Part shown: positions 57,906 to 64,000 of the stretch, in pieces
Layout: each line of letters opens with the position of its first letter
How positions within the stretch are numbered: the first letter of the stretch is position 1
NCBI RefSeq assembly: GCF_028912405.1
Contig: NZ_JAKELO010000002.1
Coordinates: 1,311,276-1,375,275, forward strand
Length of the DNA: 64,000 bases
Source of the DNA: Methanogenium marinum
GTDB taxonomy: Archaea; Halobacteriota; Methanomicrobia; Methanomicrobiales; Methanomicrobiaceae
Direction: 5' to 3'
Translations under genes and position numbers: made by a program
Notes under the pieces: generated by a model
What the model saw: only the letters and a program-made list of their open reading frames with translations
Databases searched by the model: none
Told to the model about the DNA's origin: nothing

Positions 57906-59773
57906 ACGATTCCCTCTGAGGTAACTGGCTTTGTGTATGGGAAAGTATCGAAAGAGTAAACCACGGCAAAGAGTTCATACTCACCGGCCGGGGCATTCAG
58001 GGGCACCTGTATATACACCGGAACTCCGGTCTTTTCCGTGCCTGCTTCCAGTTCAACGGTAGCAAGACCTGAAAGGCTGTTTCCTTCGGAATTTACGCCA
58101 GAAACGTCAATTACATACCATCCCGCAGATGCCTTCGTCACATCGAGGCGCCCGAGAATTGACCCACCCTGGGGGACTTCTGTTTCTGTAATCGTGAAGG
58201 CGCCAATGTCATCTTCGGGAACACTCACGTGAATTGTCACGAGGTTGGCCACACCGGTTGGTTCGGCAGGGAGCACATCGCCCCATCCTGAGTACCAGAA
58301 TGAGATGGTGTCACCGTCACGGACTTTCTGGTCAATCCCAATCATGGAAACTTCGCCATTGTCAAACTGCTGCCAGTATTGTCCTGTGTCAGCGTCATAT
58401 CCCATATCACCAAGAACGTTCAGAACTGAGCCCCAGTCACCGGCTGAGGTGTCGGTTGTAAATCCAAAGGCCTCGGATGCGGCTTGCAGAGCTCCTGCCG
58501 CAGTTGTCTCGTTCACAAGCGTGCCGTCAGAGAGCGCTGTCTGTTCTCCTTCACGCAGGACCACGCTTGCTTCACAGGAAGCACCCGGACCAAATGCAAA
58601 GAGGGTGTTCGTGTATTCAGCACCGATGTAGAGCGTCCCATCAGCAACTGCAGGAGAAGAACCCCAGAATGAGGCCCAGTTACCACCTTCCGGTTCCGGG
58701 AGAGGATAGCTCCACATTTCTGTGCCATTTACGGCAGAGAAGGCATAGAGAGAAGATTTTTCTTCATTCGTTGCAGCATAAACATACTCACCTGCTATCA
58801 CCGGTGAAGTAGTTATTTTTGCTATATCCGCATTCCATACAGGAACTCCGCAGATATCAGTTACATCCAGACAGATAAGACCGCTTCCGGTTCCTACATA
58901 GACTCGGTTGTTCAAGCTGTCCAGTGCCGGCGTACTGGAGGTGCCTGCAATCTCCCGTGTCTCAAGTATACTCCCATCTGCAAGAGATACTTCATAGAGC
59001 GTCGTGGAGGTCGTGATATAAAGCGAGTCTAAATCGATTACCGGTGCCGATGCGATGGTAGAATCAAGGGAGATGTTCCAGATCTCTTCTTGTGTTGATA
59101 TATCATACGCATAGAGTTCTGAAAGATTGGACGGGAAATAGACCACACCATCTGCTGCTGCAGGAGCAGTGAAATACGTCGCATTGGTCCACCCAACGTC
59201 CCAGGCACCAAATGCGACCGACCATTCCTCACTACCGTCTGCCAGGTTATAGACATGCAGACCGCCGTCGGATGGGGTCAGCACATAGAGGAGATCACCA
59301 TAATAGAGTGGTGATGAGGTAAGACCAAAGAATCCGGCATTTTCATCCACAAGAACTGACCATTCTTCGCTCCCATCTGTGGTGTCCAGTGCGGTGAGGT
59401 AGCCGTCAAGGTCACCAACAATGAGCAGATCATCTGCGACAGTGAGACCGGATTCTGATCCGATTTCATACATCCAGAGCTCGTCTCCGGTGTCGGTATC
59501 ATAACAGTATACCGCAAGCGTTACCTCTGGATCGTTCATATCGGGACCGGTCGCAACAAAGACACGACCATCCACCACGGCAGGGGATGAATCAATCGAC
59601 CCGGGTGAAACCGACCAGCGGATATTCTCAGAAAGTGGGCCCACATCCTCGACATAGCCCGTACGCTGGGCATCGCCGTGGAACGTCGGGTAATCAAATG
59701 CTGTACAACCCTGCACCATGAGGAAAATAACCATGATGAGGAGAGAAAGACGAAGAGTAGTTTTGGGAATCAT
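57890..59773 (-). CDS. PQQ-type beta-propeller lipoprotein with DUF4430-like domain
   Basis: A ~627-residue exported protein. The N-terminus LIMVIFLMVQGC looks like a lipobox signal. Residues ~40-390 form PQQ-enzyme-like propeller blades (LTALDTTDGSEEWSVLVDEN, LYAYDISTQEEIWNISLD). At ~400-500 comes a DUF4430-like segment (GALQAASEAFGF ... YWQQFDNGEV ... VRDGDTISFWYSG), then an Ig-like end. The ATG at 59773 is used; a TTG at 59779 has better Shine-Dalgarno spacing to AGGAG. Probably caps or presents ligand together with the next two proteins. Confidence 0.82.
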   Translation of the reverse strand: MIPKTTLRLSLLIMVIFLMVQGCTAFDYPTFHGDAQRTGYVEDVGPLSENIRWSVSPGSIDSSPAVVDGRVFVATGPDMNDPEVTLAVYCYDTDTGDELWMYEIGSESGLTVADDLLIVGDLDGYLTALDTTDGSEEWSVLVDENAGFFGLTSSPLYYGDLLYVLTPSDGGLHVYNLADGSEEWSVAFGAWDVGWTNATYFTAPAAADGVVYFPSNLSELYAYDISTQEEIWNISLDSTIASAPVIDLDSLYITTSTTLYEVSLADGSILETREIAGTSSTPALDSLNNRVYVGTGSGLICLDVTDICGVPVWNADIAKITTSPVIAGEYVYAATNEEKSSLYAFSAVNGTEMWSYPLPEPEGGNWASFWGSSPAVADGTLYIGAEYTNTLFAFGPGASCEASVVLREGEQTALSDGTLVNETTAAGALQAASEAFGFTTDTSAGDWGSVLNVLGDMGYDADTGQYWQQFDNGEVSMIGIDQKVRDGDTISFWYSGWGDVLPAEPTGVANLVTIHVSVPEDDIGAFTITETEVPQGGSILGRLDVTKASAGWYVIDVSGVNSEGNSLSGLATVELEAGTEKTGVPVYIQVPLNAPAGEYELFAVVYSFDTFPYTKPVTSEGIVCTVL

Positions 59774-59776
59774 AAA

Positions 59777-59808
59777 CAAACCAATTGCTCCTAACACAAT
59801 TTGGTTTG
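59777..59808 (-). promoter_or_regulatory. Hairpin with Shine-Dalgarno sequence in its loop
   Basis: CAAACCAATTG (59777-59787) and CAATTTGGTTTG (59797-59808) pair with one bulge. In the mRNA, AGGAG lies in the loop, directly upstream of the propeller gene's start. AAATATAA about 20 bases further up is a TATA candidate, so this gene may have its own promoter. Confidence 0.45.
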
Positions 59809-59880
59809 CTCAAATTATATTTAGTTATATCCGATTAATTGTGTATTACCCATGATGATGTGAAAAAGGAGGGAAACCGA

Positions 59881-61134
59881 TTAGAGATGCTCACGGACCA
59901 AAACCAGCCGCTCAATCTCCGAATACAAGCTGCTCCGGGATGAAACAACCGAACACCCCGCAGACCGGATCGCTGCAAGGAAGGAGTTATCTCCTGCCGG
60001 TGTGCAGTCGGTGAATCCCTCTTCAGGAGGCACATAGAGCACAAGCCGGGAGCGCCGTGCACTGGTGATGGCCCGAATATTTGGGAGATTTCCCTCCCCT
60101 ACTGGCATTGCGGTGAGAATAATCACATCTGACTCATCAAGGTATGACCCGAGTGCATCACAAACGGCAGGGGTGATAGGTGCAAATGCAGGCACCGTTA
60201 TGCAGGGGATTCCCAACTGTTTAGCTGCAGTATAATCTGAATCCATGGGTGAAAGCACACCTGTCGTCAGAATACAACCGGCAGCTGAGAGCATATACAT
60301 CAGACCTGCTCCGGTGCCCCCGCCAGAAATTAGATGAATGCGGGCACCCCGCAGGGCGGGCGGCACCCCTTCACTCAGGGGTGTCACCAGCGGCCGACCG
60401 GTGATAGGATTGGTCTGGATCATCGCTGTTATCCCATACTCATCCCGCAGGTGACCCATCGTGAGCACCTCAGCAGGTGTGCCGATTGCACGAATACGAC
60501 CCTCTGACATGAGAACAATCCGGTCACAGAACTCTGACGCCAGGTTCAGGTCATGGAATACCCCGATTTTTGTGACACTTTCACCCAGGTCACGGACGAT
60601 GGAGAGGATCTCCACCTGGTGGTTGATGTCAAGATGGGCAGTCGCCTCATCCAGAAGAATCACCTTTGGCTGCTGGGCAAGCGCACGGGCAATGATTACC
60701 CGCTGCCGCTCACCTCCGGAAATGTCGGTCACCGGCCGGTCTGCAAGGTGGGCAACATTGGTCACCTCCATTGCCTCCCGCACAATACGGTAATCATCCG
60801 GATCATCCTTTGCAAACCGTTCTTTATGGGGGAAACGGCCCATCATGACGATGTCTCCGACCGTGTACGAGAAGTTCATCGCCGTCTCCTGCGGGACGAC
60901 ACCTACTGTTCTGGCCAGTTCCTTCTGTCCAAAGTCAGTGAGAGTCCGCCCCTCAAGGGTCACCACACCGCTGGAGATATCCAGCACCCGGCTGATTGCT
61001 TTTAGGAGCGTGGTCTTCCCGGAGCCGTTGGGCCCAATTATGCCGATGAAAGCCCCTTTTCCCGCTGCAAATGTGATGTCCCCGATGATATCTTTTCCAC
61101 CATATCCCGCACAGAGATCGTCCACATTAATCAT
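59881..61134 (-). CDS. btuD: Corrinoid ABC transporter ATPase (BtuD-like) with extra C-terminal domain
   Basis: A 417-residue protein. Residues 1-~245 are an ABC ATPase: Walker A GPNGSGKTT, signature SGGERQR, Walker B VILLDEA, H-loop FHDLNLA. This type serves BtuC/FecCD permeases. Residues ~260-417 form an added Rossmann-like domain (IHLISGGGTGAGLMYML, VIILTAMPVGEGNLPN) not needed for transport. Coupled to btuC by ATGA. Ligand could also be a siderophore-type compound, but the neighbours favour a corrinoid. Confidence 0.88.
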   Translation of the reverse strand: MINVDDLCAGYGGKDIIGDITFAAGKGAFIGIIGPNGSGKTTLLKAISRVLDISSGVVTLEGRTLTDFGQKELARTVGVVPQETAMNFSYTVGDIVMMGRFPHKERFAKDDPDDYRIVREAMEVTNVAHLADRPVTDISGGERQRVIIARALAQQPKVILLDEATAHLDINHQVEILSIVRDLGESVTKIGVFHDLNLASEFCDRIVLMSEGRIRAIGTPAEVLTMGHLRDEYGITAMIQTNPITGRPLVTPLSEGVPPALRGARIHLISGGGTGAGLMYMLSAAGCILTTGVLSPMDSDYTAAKQLGIPCITVPAFAPITPAVCDALGSYLDESDVIILTAMPVGEGNLPNIRAITSARRSRLVLYVPPEEGFTDCTPAGDNSFLAAIRSAGCSVVSSRSSLYSEIERLVLVREHL

Positions 61135-62156
61135 GCCCGCATCCTCCTGCGCAGCAGCATGATGAAGAAGGGTGCCCCGACAAAGGAGGTAATAACACCC
61201 ACCGGCATCTCTCCCAGAAACGAGCGGACTATGGTATCAGCACCGAGGAGAAAGAGACCCCCTGCAAGCATCGCCGTCGGAAAGAGAATCCGGTGATCAG
61301 GTCCGACAACAAGCCGCATCACATGCGGGGTGATGAGCCCGATGAAACCGATTGACCCGGCAATGGAAACCGCAACCGCCGTAAGAGCCGATGCGACAAA
61401 GAGTAAAATCCGCTTGAATTGCTCCACATTGACCCCAAGATGCAGAGCATCCTCCTCACCGAGGGAGAGGATATTCAGGTCACGGGCAAGGATGAACAGG
61501 ATAATACCTCCAACAGGGATGAGAAGCGCAAGCCAGACATCATCCCAGGAGACGTTCCAGAAGCCACCCATCAGCCAGAATATGATCTGGTGCAGGCTGT
61601 TCCCTGCCGAATACATAAGAAACGAGAGGATGGATGAGAAGAACATTGAAATCGCGACACCAGTTAACAGAAGAGTTTCCACCGGTGCACGACCGTTGCA
61701 GGTCGCGATGGCATAGACCAGAAAAGTTGAGCCAATGGCACCAATAAAAGCAAAGATCGGCAGAAAGAGACCGCCCATAAAGACAATGGTAAAGGCAGCA
61801 CCAAACGCTCCTCCGGAAGATGTTCCGATGATATAGGGGTCCGCCATCGAGTTACGAAAGAGCCCCTGCATCGCTGTGCCGGCGGCAGCAAGGCCGGCAC
61901 CGACGAGTATCGCTGCAATAACCCGTGGCAGACGAATGGAATATATGATGAGGTATGACGTCTGGTCAGGAAAAAACCCCGCAATGTCCCCGCCGGAGAA
62001 AAGTGTGAGCATCATTCCCACCATATCGTCCGGGATAAATGCAGCAAATGGAACCGTTGTTGGCCCAAGGCTCAGTGCAAAAAAGAATGCACAGACAAGC
62101 GCTGCAACAAGGATGGTGACAATACTGACAGTACGGGTACGGGAGGTCTCTGACAT
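61131..62156 (-). CDS. btuC: Corrinoid ABC transporter permease (BtuC-like)
   Basis: A ~341-residue FecCD/BtuC-type permease with about ten membrane helices. Hallmarks: LRLPRVIAAILVGAGLAAAG, GIFRNSMADPYIIG-like segment as MQGLFRNSMADPYIIGTSSG, GSIGFIGLITPHVMRL for the ATPase contact. It leads the locus btuC-btuD-propeller-DUF4430-barrel/BtuF-WD. The ATG at 62156 is used; a GTG four codons up is possible. Confidence 0.92.
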   Translation of the reverse strand: MSETSRTRTVSIVTILVAALVCAFFFALSLGPTTVPFAAFIPDDMVGMMLTLFSGGDIAGFFPDQTSYLIIYSIRLPRVIAAILVGAGLAAAGTAMQGLFRNSMADPYIIGTSSGGAFGAAFTIVFMGGLFLPIFAFIGAIGSTFLVYAIATCNGRAPVETLLLTGVAISMFFSSILSFLMYSAGNSLHQIIFWLMGGFWNVSWDDVWLALLIPVGGIILFILARDLNILSLGEEDALHLGVNVEQFKRILLFVASALTAVAVSIAGSIGFIGLITPHVMRLVVGPDHRILFPTAMLAGGLFLLGADTIVRSFLGEMPVGVITSFVGAPFFIMLLRRRMRA

Positions 62157-62202
62157 AGGTATTCTCACTACCGTTGGATCGATTAACTAAAATGTGTTTG
62201 CT

Positions 62203-63357
62203 TTAACCAAACAAAGTTTGTTTCATCGCAGGAGACCAGACCGCCCCCATGAACCGATCCCTGATCTCCCGTGCCCGGAAGGGAATACCCGGTGCTCTCG
62301 TATTGCCGGGAGCGATGACCGCATGGATGAAGTGGGGACCCGGCCCATGGGAACGATATGCTGCCCGGATGCTCTCCTCATCCTGCACCTTGCAGGTCCG
62401 GGTAAACCCTGCCCCACGGGCAATAAGTTCGAGGTCGGCTGTGGCATATGCATGAGTCGGCTGGTTACCGGTGCTGCCGAATGACCCGTTGTCAAGAGCG
62501 ATTATCGTGAGATTTTTTGGCGCTTCTGCTGCCACCACCGGGAGAATCGCAGTCCCCAGGAGACTACCATCCCCATCAAAGACAACCACATCACGGTCCT
62601 GTCCGAGAGCAAGGCCCAGCCCTATGGGCGTCGCCTGTGTATAGCTCCCCATCATGTAGAAATTTTCCGGCCGGTCCCGGGCCGCATAGAGCTCATTACC
62701 AGGGATTCCAAGATTGGATACTGCCAGTTCACTGGTTAAAAGTGGTGCCACCGCAGCGATGGCATCTGCCCTCTGCCAGAGTGGTGTGGTAATAGTTCGT
62801 TCATAAGCTAGGTTTATTTCACGATTGCGGGGAGGATAATCCAAAGCTGGAGGAGTGCCAGAGGTACCTCCGATTCCTTCCCAAACCTTCGGAGAGATGA
62901 GGATTATATGCGGCCGGTGGTGCTCAAATGCATCAGCAATGGCTCCCTCAATGCGGTCAAGATCGCCTGCCTCATGGACTACCGTATAGACAATATCCAG
63001 TGCATCCAAAAGGTCGGGGATACGGATATTAAACGGCATCTGAACCTCAACTCTCTCCCTGTGAATACCTCGCCACGAAGCAAGGATGGGGAGTGGGAGT
63101 TCATACGGCACAGGAAGTGTCATGATTGCATTGAGCATCGTACCAAGGCCTGAACTCTGTATATGCATCATCGGACGATTTCCTGCGAGGAAGAGACCCG
63201 CACAGAGGCCGACACCGTCCTCCTCCCGCATAACGGTAATATGCCGGAAATTATCCTGAATCATACAATAGAGACCCTGTGTCCGATCACAAGGCAGGCT
63301 GACAACCGTATCCACACCGGCAGAAGCAGCGTAGCGCAGGGCGCTTTCTTCATGCAT
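62203..63357 (-). CDS. comDE: Sulfopyruvate decarboxylase, fused alpha and beta subunits
   Basis: Coenzyme M synthesis: decarboxylates sulfopyruvate to sulfoacetaldehyde with thiamine diphosphate. The 384-residue chain joins a ComD-like half (residues 1-~165, SLPCDRTQGLY, MREEDGVGLCAGLFLAG) to a ComE-like half (~180-384) with the ThDP/Mg motif VFDGDGSLLG ... LDNGSFGSTGNQ. The two parts are separate genes in some methanogens. Its start overlaps the 61-codon ORF by eight bases. Confidence 0.9.
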   Translation of the reverse strand: MHEESALRYAASAGVDTVVSLPCDRTQGLYCMIQDNFRHITVMREEDGVGLCAGLFLAGNRPMMHIQSSGLGTMLNAIMTLPVPYELPLPILASWRGIHRERVEVQMPFNIRIPDLLDALDIVYTVVHEAGDLDRIEGAIADAFEHHRPHIILISPKVWEGIGGTSGTPPALDYPPRNREINLAYERTITTPLWQRADAIAAVAPLLTSELAVSNLGIPGNELYAARDRPENFYMMGSYTQATPIGLGLALGQDRDVVVFDGDGSLLGTAILPVVAAEAPKNLTIIALDNGSFGSTGNQPTHAYATADLELIARGAGFTRTCKVQDEESIRAAYRSHGPGPHFIHAVIAPGNTRAPGIPFRAREIRDRFMGAVWSPAMKQTLFG

Positions 63358-63535
63358 AGAACATCATCTCCCCGGGACACATCTGCTCCGTTTCCGGAGG
63401 GATCTCCCCTTCAGGCATATCTCCTCCATCACAAAAAAGTATCGACACCGCCGACAGGAAGTCACCATCCACTACCCCCCCTGGAGTAATATCTGCTGCG
63501 GATTCTGCTGCTATAATGCGACATTTAGCTATCAT
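63350..63535 (-). CDS. Small unknown protein coupled to marker-16 and comDE genes
   Basis: A 61-residue acidic protein (MIAKCRIIAAESAADITPGG ... ending PGEMMFYA) that I do not recognise. Its ATG overlaps the stop of the upstream gene (ATGA) and its stop overlaps the ATG of comDE by eight bases. Such double coupling argues for a real gene in a coenzyme M-related operon. It could aid assembly or regulate either neighbour; nothing in it points to a reaction. Confidence 0.6.
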   Translation of the reverse strand: MIAKCRIIAAESAADITPGGVVDGDFLSAVSILFCDGGDMPEGEIPPETEQMCPGEMMFYA

Positions 63536-64000
63536 AGTTGAAATTCCCCCGTTAACAATTGATCTTTCAGATGTCCACAAAGCATCTCAGCCCGTGATCG
63601 GTCTGACTGTCGGAGCACAATTGGCACAACTGCTTCACTGTCATCTCTCAGGTGCAGGGCACCGGCTTTCATTGTATATACACCATTCGGGCAGGTGTGG
63701 ACACAGGTCCCGCAGGCAACACAGCGTGAGCGCATAATTCCACCACCCATCATCACAGCCTTTGTCGGGCAGGCCTCGGCAGCGGTGCAGGGCCCGCAGA
63801 AGAGACAGTTCATGGGATTGACCTGCACGGTGAAATCGGTCTGCTGCCAGACATCGCCATAGGAAGCAGCGGAAAATGGGATACGATCGGTAATATCTGC
63901 CACCGGGAGAGAAATCTGATCATCTGTAACAGAGAGGCGGGTGATGTCATCTGCAGAGAGGATGGGTAGGGGTATAGTAACCGAGGTGAGGCACTCCGGA
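63532..64000 (-). CDS. Probable methanogenesis marker 16 metalloprotein (C-terminal part, cut by window end)
   Basis: The frame is open from the window's end through an internal GTG to the stop, so the 5' part of the gene lies outside. The visible 155 residues end with two [4Fe-4S] motifs, CLFCGPCTAAEACPTKA and CVACGTCVHTCPNGV, and a PIVLRQSDRSRAE tail. This fits the C-terminus of methanogenesis marker 16 proteins related to the DUF39 homocysteine-synthesis family. The upstream domain is needed to be sure. It is coupled to the 61-codon ORF. Confidence 0.72.
   Translation of the reverse strand, partial: PECLTSVTIPLPILSADDITRLSVTDDQISLPVADITDRIPFSAASYGDVWQQTDFTVQVNPMNCLFCGPCTAAEACPTKAVMMGGGIMRSRCVACGTCVHTCPNGVYTMKAGALHLRDDSEAVVPIVLRQSDRSRAEMLCGHLKDQLLTGEFQL

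Noticed and set aside
62209..62223. Palindrome AAACAAA-G-TTTGTTT near btuC
   Set aside because: It overlaps the last codons of comDE, so the pattern can come from the coding sequence rather than a regulator site.

Overview
The window is a stretch of a methanogenic archaeon's chromosome, most likely of the order Methanomicrobiales. Marker genes are the CoM/CoB-dependent fumarate reductase pair tfrAB, a fused sulfopyruvate decarboxylase (coenzyme M synthesis), the 3' end of a probable methanogenesis marker 16 protein, archaeal ribosomal protein L37e with an LSm protein, archaeal SepF and a ZPR1-type zinc protein. Many short, archaeal-style TATA boxes with little or no leader are visible. The species cannot be fixed from sequence alone. 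I saw no rRNA, tRNA or CRISPR array.

Layout: 1-7.1 kb holds housekeeping genes (LSm-rpl37e-purF; PUA protein; sepF-ZPR1; purM-aspartate kinase) around a 1.1 kb AT-rich gap. 7.1-10.3 kb is tfrAB. 11-16.1 kb is an oxygen/redox defence region: glutaredoxin-thioredoxin reductase fusion, rubrerythrin, a flavodoxin-fold reductase, a zinc-ribbon protein, a 41-residue desulforedoxin, an AhpD-like protein and a peroxiredoxin, with radC in between. 16-20 kb has a DUF1670 protein, a chain of three tiny overlapping ORFs, a small winged-helix protein and two iron-sulfur flavoproteins. 20-30 kb has a secreted phosphoesterase, two tandem MFS exporters, an RND/MMPL exporter and a membrane histidine kinase. 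31-35.6 kb is a bacterial-type SbcCD pair whose sbcD probably starts at CTG. 36-43.6 kb has a peptidase, a MarR-MATE pair, an aminotransferase, a flavoprotein, a decayed sensor gene split by a 139-bp MITE-like element, a site-2 protease and chorismate mutase. 43.7-52.3 kb is one long minus-strand run: ALDH, ADP-ribosylglycohydrolase, argC, a CBS protein, argJ, argB and a PAS/GAF sensor.

The most interesting part is 53.1-62.2 kb on the minus strand: btuC-btuD, then four exported proteins. One is a PQQ-type beta-propeller with a DUF4430-like domain, one carries a clear DUF4430 domain, one fuses prenyltransferase-like alpha/alpha-barrel repeats to a BtuF-type binding protein, and the last is a WD-like propeller. 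Alpha/alpha barrel plus DUF4430 is the domain make-up of animal transcobalamin, so the locus looks like a corrinoid-capture machine in which the two halves of a transcobalamin sit on neighbouring surface proteins and one is joined directly to the ABC-transporter binding protein. The window ends with coenzyme M genes: comDE, a 61-codon ORF coupled on both sides, and the truncated marker-16 gene.
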